Shown here one piece after another: positions 1 to 5,890 of a DNA stretch of 5,890 nucleotides. Source of the stretch: CAYZDV01 sp964477275 (lineage in GTDB: Bacteria > Acidobacteriota > Aminicenantia > Aminicenantales > Aminicenantaceae); assembly GCA_964477275.1 (NCBI GenBank), contig CAYZDV010000124.1:1-5890 (forward strand). Direction: 5' to 3'. The first letter of the stretch is position 1. Each line of letters starts with the position of its first letter. Under the pieces are notes generated by a model that was given only the letters and a program-made list of their open reading frames with translations, did no database searches and had not been told where the DNA came from. A program made the translations under genes and the position numbers.

Positions 1-98
1 GGAGCGAGGACGGACGGGGGACACCCCATGACAGGACCCATCCTTAAAGTATATTATCCGCCACGGAAAAAATGATGCTTTCCTGCTTTCACCAAAAT
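1..98. other. Non-coding left flank, with a GC-rich end carrying a short inverted repeat
   Basis: I see no supported gene here. The first 50 bases are GC-rich and contain a GGGG-GACA-CCCC inverted repeat at 17-20 and 24-27. Bases 41-98 are AT-rich, as expected just upstream of a promoter. One frame is open from the left edge to a TGA at 73-75 (last 15 codons MTGPILKVYYPPRKK), so the tail of an upstream gene cannot be excluded, but nothing in it is recognisable. On the minus strand two in-frame ATGs near 27-41 are open to the edge; a divergent gene start is possible but has no well-placed ribosome binding site. Confidence 0.4.
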
Positions 99-127
99 TT
101 GATACGGGCCGTGCATAAAGCTATAAT
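99..127 (+). promoter_or_regulatory. Sigma-70-type promoter for the glycosyltransferase-glgA unit
   Basis: A -35 hexamer TTGATA (99-104) and a perfect -10 hexamer TATAAT (122-127) are separated by exactly 17 bp, the optimal sigma-70 spacing. An A/T tract (95-100) runs into the -35 box and could help polymerase contact. Transcription would start near 134, giving a leader of about 140 nt before the ATG at 275. No other promoter is needed for glgA, which follows closely, so this one probably drives both genes. This is read directly from the sequence; start-site mapping has not been done. Confidence 0.75.
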
Positions 128-162
128 AGATAGGTTTAAAGGACTCATGGTTCATCAGCAGG

Positions 163-173
163 CAGTGGCACTG
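163..173. promoter_or_regulatory. Small perfect palindrome, possible operator in the leader
   Basis: CAGTG-G-CACTG is a perfect 5 bp inverted repeat around one central G. It lies about 30-40 bp downstream of the predicted transcription start. Its symmetry and place would suit a repressor half-site pair acting as a roadblock. It is short enough to occur by chance, and I do not recognise it as the site of a known regulator. Confidence 0.2.
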
Positions 174-178
174 GTTTT

Positions 179-241
179 CTTCGAGTGGCCGCAAGCGCCA
201 GCACGCTTCAGCCCGCTCGACCTTCGCCGTTGTGTCGAAGG
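179..241 (+). promoter_or_regulatory. Structured 5' leader segment with adjacent and competing hairpins
   Basis: Within the predicted untranslated leader, TCGAGTGG (181-188) can pair with CCGCTCGA (213-220), eight pairs with one G-U. This encloses a second stem, AAGCG (193-197) with CGCTT (204-208). Directly next to it CCTTCG (221-226) pairs with CGAAGG (236-241) around a 9-nt loop. A rival pairing, CTTCGA (179-184) with TCGAAG (235-240), would break both the outer stem and the last hairpin. No U-run follows, so it is not an intrinsic terminator, and the ribosome binding site (264-269) lies outside the stems. I recognise no known riboswitch class. A regulatory role is inference. Confidence 0.35.
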
Positions 242-274
242 GTTGGGGAAGCCATAGAATAGAAAGGAGAAGGG

Positions 275-1519
275 ATGAAATTCCACACGGCAATGAGACC
301 CTGGGCGATCCGACGCCTGGAGAAGATGGATCGCGTCGACCTGGTGGTGGGCATTCCATGCTTCAACAACGACTCGACCATCGAACATGTCATCGACATG
401 GTCAGCGAAGGCATTGCCAAGTACTACAAGGACCTGAAAGCCGTGGTCATTATTTCCGATGGAGGCTCGACCGACGACAGCAGAGAGCTGGCCAGAGATA
501 AGACCGTTTATCCCTTCATCGAGAAGCTGGTCACCATCTACCGCGGCCTTCCCGGAAAGGGGAGTGCGCTCCGGATGATCTTTGAATCGGCCAATTCCCT
601 GAAAGCCAGGGCGTGCGTTCTGTGCGATGCCGATTTGCGGAGCATAGCCCCGGACTGGATCAAGGCGCTGGCCGACCCTGTCCTCAACCAGGGCCACGAC
701 TTCGTGGCTCCTGTCTATGCAAGGTACAAATACGACGCCACCATCACCAACAACATCGCGTATAATCTGACAAGGGCTTTGTTTGGCAAACGGGTGCGTC
801 AGCCCATCGGCGGAGATTTCGGGCTGTCGGCAGCAATGATCGATTACTTTTATTACTGCGGCCAGGATATCTGGATGACCGATATCGCCAAATTCGGGAT
901 CGACATCTGGATGACCACATCCGCCATTGTCGAGAACAAATCGATATGTCAGGCTTATCTCGGGGCAAAGGTTCATGACGTCAAGGATCCGCTGGAAAAC
1001 CTGGGGCCGATGTTCAGGCAGGTGGTTCATCCCCTCTTCCAGCTGATGGAAACCTATGCGGAGAAATGGAAACAGGTCAGGAAGAGCACTCCCGTTCCGA
1101 CCTACGGAAAGCCTCATGAAGAGGAGCCCAAGCCGTTCAATGTCGACCTCGCGGGGATGATCGGCAACTTCAAGGAAGGATTCAACAACCTCTCCGCTCT
1201 CTGGGAAAAGATCATCAATCCGGAGAGCTTTGCGGTCCTCAAGTCTTTGATCAGAAGCAGGAAGAAAGAGAAGTTCCACATGCCGACCGAAGACTGGGCC
1301 AGAATTGTCTATGATTTCGCGGCAACATTCCACAGGTGGAAAAGGGACAGGGGAAAGCTGGTTGAACTCATGCGACCGCTGTACTATGCGCGGGTGGCCT
1401 CGTTTATCAACGAGACCAAGGATATGAGCAACTCCCTGGCCGAGGAACTCGTCGAGAGACAGGCCCGGACTTTCGAGGAATTAAAACCCTATCTGCTGAA
1501 AATGTGGGATGAAGAGTGA
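275..1519 (+). CDS. GT-A fold glycosyltransferase, GT78/GT81-like (mannosylglycerate / glucosyl-3-phosphoglycerate synthase type)
   Basis: This 414-residue protein has no signal peptide or membrane segment and is probably cytosolic. The start has a strong site, AAGGAG at 264-269, five bases before the ATG. The N-terminal nucleotide-sugar domain shows VVGIPCFN (24-31), SDGGSTD (61-67), GKGSALR (94-100) and the metal-binding DAD at 118-120. Then come QPIGGDFGLS (176-185), FGIDIW (207-212) and a histidine in AKVHD (H234) at the place where the known enzymes have a metal-ligand histidine. The helical C-terminal part (about 300-414) resembles the tail of Rhodothermus mannosylglycerate synthase, as I recall it, and total length is close. 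Known GT78 and GT81 enzymes transfer mannose or glucose to glycerate or 3-phosphoglycerate. Donor and acceptor here cannot be read from sequence. Lying just before glgA, it may make a glucosylglycerate-type solute or a glucan primer; that is inference. A generic GT2-like role remains possible. Confidence 0.85.
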   Translation: MKFHTAMRPWAIRRLEKMDRVDLVVGIPCFNNDSTIEHVIDMVSEGIAKYYKDLKAVVIISDGGSTDDSRELARDKTVYPFIEKLVTIYRGLPGKGSALRMIFESANSLKARACVLCDADLRSIAPDWIKALADPVLNQGHDFVAPVYARYKYDATITNNIAYNLTRALFGKRVRQPIGGDFGLSAAMIDYFYYCGQDIWMTDIAKFGIDIWMTTSAIVENKSICQAYLGAKVHDVKDPLENLGPMFRQVVHPLFQLMETYAEKWKQVRKSTPVPTYGKPHEEEPKPFNVDLAGMIGNFKEGFNNLSALWEKIINPESFAVLKSLIRSRKKEKFHMPTEDWARIVYDFAATFHRWKRDRGKLVELMRPLYYARVASFINETKDMSNSLAEELVERQARTFEELKPYLLKMWDEE

Positions 1520-1540
1520 GCCAATTTCCGAAAAAAAACT

Positions 1541-1545
1541 GGGGG
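1541..1545 (+). promoter_or_regulatory. Ribosome binding site that decides the glgA start
   Basis: GGGGG followed by five A bases precedes the ATG at 1551. An in-frame ATG at 1509 would add 14 residues (MKSEPISEKKLGEK) and overlap the upstream gene by 11 bp, but has no purine-rich site at proper spacing. GlgA proteins normally begin a few residues before the strand leading to the KTGGL motif, which also fits 1551. Confidence 0.6.
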
Positions 1546-1550
1546 AAAAA

Positions 1551-3023
1551 ATGAAGAAAAACCAGCTCCAAATCCTTTTTGCCTCTCCGGAGGTTGCGCC
1601 TTTTGCCAAAACGGGCGGGCTGGCCGATGTTTCCGGCTCTCTGCCCGCCGCGCTTTCTTCTCTCGGGCATCAGGTGATCATCGTCATGCCCATGTACCGT
1701 TCGGTCATGGAAGGAACGTTCAAGTTGAAGCTCATGGAGAGGGCCCTGGAGGTTCCTTTCCGGGACCGCATCCTGAAGGATAAGGTCTTCTATTCGGAAC
1801 TGGGACCGCAGCTCCTCATCTATTTTGTGAAGAGAAACGAATTTTTCGACCGGAGCATGCTCTACAGCACTCCGGAGGGAGATTACTTCGACAATGCCGA
1901 CAGGTTCATCTTCTTCTGCCGGGCGGTCCTGAATCTCAGTCAGCTGGTTGGATTCAAGCCGGATATCATCCACTGCAACGACTGGCAGGCAAGCTTGATT
2001 CCCGCCTGCCTTAAAAGCCTCTACAGGGACGACTCCTTTTTTTCCGGCTCCCGCACCGTTTTGACCGTCCACAACCTGGCCTATCAGGGCGTTTTTCCGC
2101 CGGAATACATGACTGTCAGCCAGTTGCCCGACGAATTCTTCTCTCTCCAGGGTTTTGAGTATTACGGCCAGATGAACTTCCTGAAGGGCGGAATTCTTTT
2201 CTCTGATGTCATCACCACCGTGAGCGAGAGATACGCCCTGGAGATTCAGACTCCGGAGTACGGCTACGGGCTGGATGGGGTTCTCAGAGACCGCAAAAGA
2301 GACATCTACGGCGTCCTGAACGGCGCCGACTACGGCGAATGGAATCCTGCGACCGACCCTCACATCGCTGCCCATTACAGCGTGGAAGACCCTTCTGGCA
2401 AAAAGAAGTGCAGGGAAGAACTGTTCGATATTTTTAATCTCAAAGGTCCGAAAGACAAGCCCGTGATCGGCATGATCACCCGGCTTGCCGCCCAGAAGGG
2501 GTTTGATATTCTGACCGAGGCCGTGGATGAACTCCTGAAGCTGGGTGTGTTCGTCGTCCTCCTGGGCACCGGTGAAGAGAAGTATGAGAGCCAGTTCAAG
2601 CAGATTGGAAAGAAGAACAAGGGCCGCTTCGCAGTCAAGATCGCCTTTGATAACGTTCTGGCCCATAAAATCGAGGCCGGCTCTGACATGTTCCTCATGC
2701 CGTCCCGTTACGAACCCTGCGGCCTGAACCAGATGTACAGCCTGAAGTATGGAACCATTCCCATCGTCCGGGCCACCGGCGGCCTGGATGATACCATTGA
2801 GGAGTTCGACCCTGAGACCGGGAAGGGGAACGGCTTCAAGTTTGCCGAATATTCTTCGCCGGCCCTCGTGAAAGAAGTGGAAAAAGCCCTGGCCGTCTAC
2901 CAGAAAAAAGAGCTGTGGGCAAAGCTGGTGAAGAAAGCCATGACTGAGGACTTCTCCTGGGAGAGGGCGGCTCTCAGGTACGGAAAGATTTACGACCAGG
3001 CCCTGGGCAAAAAAAGGGCTTGA
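1551..3023 (+). CDS. glgA: Glycogen (starch) synthase GlgA, GT5 family
   Basis: GlgA transfers glucose from ADP-glucose to the non-reducing end of an alpha-1,4-glucan, elongating glycogen in the cytosol. From the ATG at 1551 the protein has 490 residues, close to the usual 475-490. The N-terminal GT5 domain opens with ILFASPEVAPFAKTGGLADV (residues 8-27), whose KTGGL lysine (K20) binds the ADP-glucose phosphates. IIHCNDWQASLIP is the conserved HxxDW-like segment, and VLNGADYGEWNP marks the start of the C-terminal Rossmann domain. MITRLAAQKGFDIL and RYEPCGLNQMYSLKYG hold the C-terminal donor-binding residues, including the EPCGL glutamate, and ATGGLDDTI follows. All expected motifs are intact. 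It follows the glycosyltransferase by 31 bp and probably shares its transcript. ADP-glucose pyrophosphorylase (GlgC) is not nearby, so the donor must come from elsewhere. ADP-glucose rather than UDP-glucose use is inferred from the family. Confidence 0.95.
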   Translation: MKKNQLQILFASPEVAPFAKTGGLADVSGSLPAALSSLGHQVIIVMPMYRSVMEGTFKLKLMERALEVPFRDRILKDKVFYSELGPQLLIYFVKRNEFFDRSMLYSTPEGDYFDNADRFIFFCRAVLNLSQLVGFKPDIIHCNDWQASLIPACLKSLYRDDSFFSGSRTVLTVHNLAYQGVFPPEYMTVSQLPDEFFSLQGFEYYGQMNFLKGGILFSDVITTVSERYALEIQTPEYGYGLDGVLRDRKRDIYGVLNGADYGEWNPATDPHIAAHYSVEDPSGKKKCREELFDIFNLKGPKDKPVIGMITRLAAQKGFDILTEAVDELLKLGVFVVLLGTGEEKYESQFKQIGKKNKGRFAVKIAFDNVLAHKIEAGSDMFLMPSRYEPCGLNQMYSLKYGTIPIVRATGGLDDTIEEFDPETGKGNGFKFAEYSSPALVKEVEKALAVYQKKELWAKLVKKAMTEDFSWERAALRYGKIYDQALGKKRA

Positions 3024-3030
3024 GCCTTTT
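3009..3030. terminator. Possible bidirectional terminator between the convergent genes
   Basis: AAAGGGC (3013-3019), loop TTGA (3020-3023) and GCCTTTT (3024-3030) form a 7-pair hairpin containing one G-U pair, overlapping both stop codons. On the minus strand the GGC/GCC core is followed by a run of seven T (complement of A 3009-3015), a better intrinsic-terminator tail than the four T on the plus strand. The GC core is only three pairs, so it may be weak. It is the only candidate in the 6 bp gap. Confidence 0.35.
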
Positions 3031-4751
3031 CACGGAAGCCACCACTTCAAATCAAGGTCAGGAAAGAGGCCTTCCTTTTCCTCGCAGAAGCCGAGAAAAT
3101 TCTCATCCTCCGGACGAATTGCTCCTTCTGCTTCAATGGCCTCCACCATCTGGCAAAACCTCTCGAAGTTTTCAAAATGGAGGCTGACCCGCTCTTCGGC
3201 ATAATCGCGAGCGCTCCAGGTGGTGATGAGGAACTGCCAGTCAGAGCTTTCCAGCAGAAGAAGCTCCCGGGCGGCCTGCTTGAGCACTCTCTCTGCTTTT
3301 TCGTGTCGTTTTCCTTGCCAGCGCTTGACCAGGTGGAGGAACTTTTCCTCGGCACTGTAAATTTTTTTCCACGTCCAGCTGTTCTGGTCATTCAGCCATA
3401 TGTAGTGGAAGCCTCCTTCTCCCCAGGAGCCTTCAGGCAGCGCCACGAGCTGCCCTGCCGGAGCATGCTGGAGAAAGGCGCCGCAGGTGATGGGGCTGAT
3501 GTCCCTGTCTTCGGACATCTTGCTCAGGAGAGAGAAAAGCCACTGGCACCCTTCAAACCACCAGTGACCGAAGAGCTCCGTATCGAAGGGAGCTGTCAGC
3601 ACGCCGGCTGTTCCTGTTTTCTGGTGATGGTCAAGAAGAGTGTTTTTCGCCAGATGAAGGAAGTGGTCAGCTTGTTCGCTCACCGCGGCCGCGGCTTTTT
3701 CGGGTTCGTAGTCCTTCTTGTCGCCCAGGTCGGCTTTATAGTCGACCACTCTCCAGAAGCGAAGTCCTCCGGGGTGGTGTTTCTTGTGAAAATCGAGGTA
3801 CCAGGGGTTTCCGGGATATCCATACTGCCCGCTCCAGACCTGGAGGCTGGTCCGGGGGTCCCTGGTGAACACCGCCACTGTCTCCGGAGTCTCCTTTCCG
3901 TGAAGGTAATGGACCTCATAGGGAGATTTTTCCGCCTCTTCCTCCAGCGGCTGGTAGCTTCTGGCAAACCTCTTCCACAGTTTCTGAAGAGCGCTGAACC
4001 GGGAAAGGTAGACTCCAATGGCTTTTCCCCCTTTCAGAAGGTGAGAATCGGTGATGAAGTACTTGATGTTTTCCTCGATCAGAAACTCTTCCAGACCCTT
4101 CCTTTCCCTAACTTTTTTCCTCTTTTCGTGGACGGGAAATCTCCATTCATATCCCGGACGGTAGGCGCACTCCGGAAGCCAGATTCCCACAGGCGGCCTT
4201 CCAAAATGGCGTTTATAGCTCTGGACTCCCAGGCTGATCTGGGCTCTGACGCACTCATCGTAGCCGAGAAGGGGAAGGTAGCCGTGGGTCGCGGCAGAAG
4301 TGATGATTTCCACACTCCCTGAGTCCTGGAGAATTTTGAAGGCGCCGATGATGTCCTTTTCGAAGCGGCCTTCAAAGCTTTCGGCCATTTTCGTGTAAAA
4401 GCCAATCCACCAGTCGGCTAAATAAGCCTTGTGCTCCTGCCCGTATCTGCGGAAATCCGCCGCGTTCTGGCGCGCAGAGGCGATTTTTTCCCGGGCATAA
4501 TTCATCAGGCCCGGCGCAAAATTGGGGTGGCGGAGCTGTTCGCAGAGAACCGGGGTCAGGCTCAGGGTCACCCGGGGCCGGACGCCGCTTTGCTCAAGGT
4601 CATAAAAGGTGTTGAGCAGGGGAAGGTAGCTTTCCACCGCCGCCTCGTACAGCCAGCTCATGCCGTGCGGCCAGTCCCTCTGGCCGATGACATAAGGGAG
4701 GTGACTGTGCAGGACGAGGGAGAAAAACCCCTTTTTCTTTTTTCCTGTCAT
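3030..4751 (-). CDS. GH57 1,4-alpha-glucan branching enzyme with C-terminal DUF1957 domain
   Basis: GH57 branching enzymes cut an alpha-1,4-glucan and rejoin the piece through an alpha-1,6 bond. The 573-residue length fits the family (about 520-570). The barrel starts with FSLVLHSHLPYV (10-21; the HxH is H15/H17) and WLYEAAVESYLPLL (33-46). IWLPECAYRPGYE (190-202) holds the predicted nucleophile E194. APFDTELFGHWWFEG (387-401) holds the predicted acid/base D390. WSGQYGYPGNPWYLDFHK (306-323) and SSDWQFLITT (502-511) are typical of the branching-enzyme subgroup rather than of 4-alpha-glucanotransferases or amylopullulanases. Both catalytic residues are present, which argues against an inactive GH57-like protein. 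The start has GGAG five bases upstream. The gene lies 30 bp after the galT-family gene on the same strand and converges with glgA. It probably supplies branching that a GH13 GlgB does elsewhere. Branching activity is inferred from family motifs. Confidence 0.9.
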   Translation of the reverse strand: MTGKKKKGFFSLVLHSHLPYVIGQRDWPHGMSWLYEAAVESYLPLLNTFYDLEQSGVRPRVTLSLTPVLCEQLRHPNFAPGLMNYAREKIASARQNAADFRRYGQEHKAYLADWWIGFYTKMAESFEGRFEKDIIGAFKILQDSGSVEIITSAATHGYLPLLGYDECVRAQISLGVQSYKRHFGRPPVGIWLPECAYRPGYEWRFPVHEKRKKVRERKGLEEFLIEENIKYFITDSHLLKGGKAIGVYLSRFSALQKLWKRFARSYQPLEEEAEKSPYEVHYLHGKETPETVAVFTRDPRTSLQVWSGQYGYPGNPWYLDFHKKHHPGGLRFWRVVDYKADLGDKKDYEPEKAAAAVSEQADHFLHLAKNTLLDHHQKTGTAGVLTAPFDTELFGHWWFEGCQWLFSLLSKMSEDRDISPITCGAFLQHAPAGQLVALPEGSWGEGGFHYIWLNDQNSWTWKKIYSAEEKFLHLVKRWQGKRHEKAERVLKQAARELLLLESSDWQFLITTWSARDYAEERVSLHFENFERFCQMVEAIEAEGAIRPEDENFLGFCEEKEGLFPDLDLKWWLP

Positions 4752-4781
4752 TTTTTCTCCAGTTTTCCGGTCTTTTTTGGA

Positions 4782-5813
4782 CTAATCCAGCTTGATCTCA
4801 CGCAGATACTGTGCGGCCTGCTCGGGGATGCTGGCGTTGATGTAGAAACCGCTTCCCCACTCGAAGCCAGCGATGCGGACCAGGCGGGGGATGATGTCGA
4901 TGTGCCAGTGATAGTCATACTTGATGGTCACCCATTTATCGGAAAACTTCGGCCTGGATTCGATGTTGGGAGAAGTGTTCAGGACGTAATTGAACGGAGG
5001 ATCTTCCAGCACTCGCTTGAGCCGGGAAAGGACATTCTTCAGGAAAGCGGCCAGCCTGGCCAGCTCGTCATCCGGAACTTCAGCGAAGCTGAAGTTGTGG
5101 ACGACGGGAGCGATGAAGATTTCGAAGGGGAAGCGGGAAGCATACGGTGCTGCGGCCACAAATCCATTCTCAGAAAGGATGATCCGGCTCCCGTCATCCA
5201 TATCCTGCTGGATGACGTCGCAGATCAAACAGCGCTCTTTTCTCTCGTAGTGCTGCTTTGATGCTTCGAGCTTCATGCTCACGTTCCGGGGGACGATGGG
5301 GGTGACAATCAGCTGGGAGTGCGGATGGGCCAGCGATGCGCCGGCTCGTTTGCCGTGATTCTTGAAAATCAGAACATACTTGAAACGGGGGTCTTTGTAG
5401 AGGTCCCGCAGCCTTTCCCGGTAGGCCAGCAGAACGTATCTGACCTGTTCCGGAGGAAGGTCGGCCAGACCGGTCTCATGCTCGGGAGTTTCGATGATGA
5501 CTTCATGGGCCCCCAGGCCTTCGATTTTATCGTAGACGCCGACTCCCGTCCGTTTCCCCATGGATTCGATGTTCAGAGCCGGGAATTTGTTGGAGACGAC
5601 CCTGACTTTCCATCCGGGGGAATTGGCAGCAGTGGAGGGGTCGCGGATGGCCCATATTTCCGGAGGGGTGAGAGATTCGCATCCTTCGCAGAAGGGGCAG
5701 TCTTTGACACGGTTGTATTTGGTCGTATCGTGCAAATCCGAGGGCCTGGCGCCTCTTTCAGTGGCGATAATCACCCATCGGTGCTGCAGAGGGTCATACC
5801 TGAGTTCTGGCAT
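4782..5813 (-). CDS. galT: GalT-family nucleotidyltransferase (galactose-1-phosphate uridylyltransferase, HIT superfamily)
   Basis: Class I GalT exchanges UMP between UDP-glucose and galactose-1-phosphate through a uridylyl-histidine, linking galactose to the UDP-glucose pool. The 343-residue length matches the family. Zinc ligands are visible as CPFC (C39, C42), H112 in ETPEHE and H163. The active site is HPHSQ (163-167), with H165 the predicted nucleophile and Q167 the conserved glutamine. NKFPAL (75-80) and YHWHIDIIPR (301-310) are typical; the H302/H304 pair corresponds to the second metal site of the E. coli enzyme. An extra CLIC (195-198) follows the active site. The start has AAGGAG six bases upstream. 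It is first in a two-gene unit with the branching enzyme. The HPHSQ form instead of HPHGQ, and the glycogen setting without galK or galE, leave room for another activity such as ADP-glucose phosphorylase. Family assignment is sure; exact substrates are not. Confidence 0.85.
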   Translation of the reverse strand: MPELRYDPLQHRWVIIATERGARPSDLHDTTKYNRVKDCPFCEGCESLTPPEIWAIRDPSTAANSPGWKVRVVSNKFPALNIESMGKRTGVGVYDKIEGLGAHEVIIETPEHETGLADLPPEQVRYVLLAYRERLRDLYKDPRFKYVLIFKNHGKRAGASLAHPHSQLIVTPIVPRNVSMKLEASKQHYERKERCLICDVIQQDMDDGSRIILSENGFVAAAPYASRFPFEIFIAPVVHNFSFAEVPDDELARLAAFLKNVLSRLKRVLEDPPFNYVLNTSPNIESRPKFSDKWVTIKYDYHWHIDIIPRLVRIAGFEWGSGFYINASIPEQAAQYLREIKLD

Positions 5814-5890
5814 GGGATGCTCCTTGTTGAAAGCTCTTTTTCTTATCCGGTTTCATTTTTTTATGGCTCATCACAAAAATGAGTACCTGG
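5814..5890 (-). other. Upstream region of the galT unit, possibly containing the end of a preceding gene
   Basis: Read on the minus strand this 77-base stretch is AT-rich and ends in the GalT ribosome binding site AAGGAG (5820-5825). I find no -35/-10 pair with acceptable spacing, so the promoter may lie beyond the window. One frame is open from the edge and closes at a TGA inside galT (5794-5796); the others close earlier, at TAA or TGA codons near 5865-5875. Any of these could be the tail of an upstream gene, and none is recognisable. An inverted repeat, CTCAT and ATGAG with a 7-base loop, lies near the right edge. Confidence 0.35.

Noticed and set aside
165..185. TGGCAC at 166-171, considered as the -24 element of a sigma-54 promoter
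   Set aside because: The required GC of the -12 element is missing at the right distance; the following bases are TGGTTTTCTTC.
221..241. The CCTTCG/CGAAGG hairpin, considered as an intrinsic terminator
   Set aside because: It is followed by GTTGGGGAAG rather than a T-run, and it lies just upstream of a gene with a strong ribosome binding site.
72..257. A 61-codon plus-strand open frame upstream of the glycosyltransferase
   Set aside because: It runs through the -35 and -10 boxes of the promoter, has no good ribosome binding site, and its translation shows no recognisable pattern. The promoter would start transcripts inside it.
155..1333. A 392-codon minus-strand open frame opposite the glycosyltransferase
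   Set aside because: The plus-strand frame carries clear glycosyltransferase motifs throughout. The antisense translation has no recognisable domain and is explained by codon bias of the real gene.
1509..1550. The upstream in-frame ATG giving GlgA 14 extra residues
   Set aside because: It lacks a spaced ribosome binding site, whereas the ATG at 1551 has one and gives the usual GlgA N-terminus.
1407..2666. A 419-codon minus-strand open frame opposite glgA
   Set aside because: It overlaps a full-length GlgA with all its motifs and crosses the glycosyltransferase-glgA junction, with no plausible domain of its own.
3177..4322. A 381-codon plus-strand open frame opposite the branching enzyme, and a similar one at 4431-5261
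   Set aside because: Both are antisense to well-supported GH57 and GalT genes. The second spans the intergenic gap between them, and neither translation looks like a protein family.
5794..5890. A minus-strand frame open from the right edge and overlapping the galT start
   Set aside because: Only 31 codons are visible, its Lys-rich content is not recognisable, and it would be equally expected by chance. It is mentioned in the flank entry but not called as a gene.

Overview
The window holds four complete, tightly packed genes for alpha-glucan and sugar-nucleotide metabolism. They form two convergent two-gene units. The base composition, the AGGAG-type ribosome binding sites and a sigma-70-like promoter mark it as bacterial DNA. 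A GH57-type branching enzyme beside a bacterial-type GlgA, plus a GT78/GT81-like glycosyltransferase, would fit a deltaproteobacterium (Desulfobacterota) or another anaerobe. That placement is inferred from gene content and recalled family similarity only; no marker gene is present.

Left unit, plus strand: bases 1-98 are non-coding as far as I can see. A near-consensus promoter (TTGATA, 17 bp spacer, TATAAT) lies at 99-127. It is followed by a leader of about 140 nt with several inverted repeats, some mutually exclusive. The leader opens into a GT-A fold glycosyltransferase (275-1519) resembling mannosylglycerate synthase and glucosyl-3-phosphoglycerate synthase. Next, after 31 bp, is glycogen synthase GlgA (1551-3023).

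Right unit, minus strand, read from the right edge: a GalT-family nucleotidyltransferase (5813-4782), a 30 bp gap, then a GH57/DUF1957 1,4-alpha-glucan branching enzyme (4751-3030). The stop codons of glgA and the branching enzyme are only 6 bp apart, and a small hairpin at this junction could serve as a shared terminator.

Together the genes cover chain elongation (GlgA), branching (GH57), sugar-phosphate/nucleotide exchange (GalT family) and a glycosyltransferase that may make a small glycoside. ADP-glucose pyrophosphorylase and glycogen phosphorylase are not in the window. I found no mobile element, CRISPR array, tRNA or rRNA, and no convincing wholly new system. The least understood parts are the glycosyltransferase's product, the true nucleotide specificity of the GalT homologue, and the structured leader.
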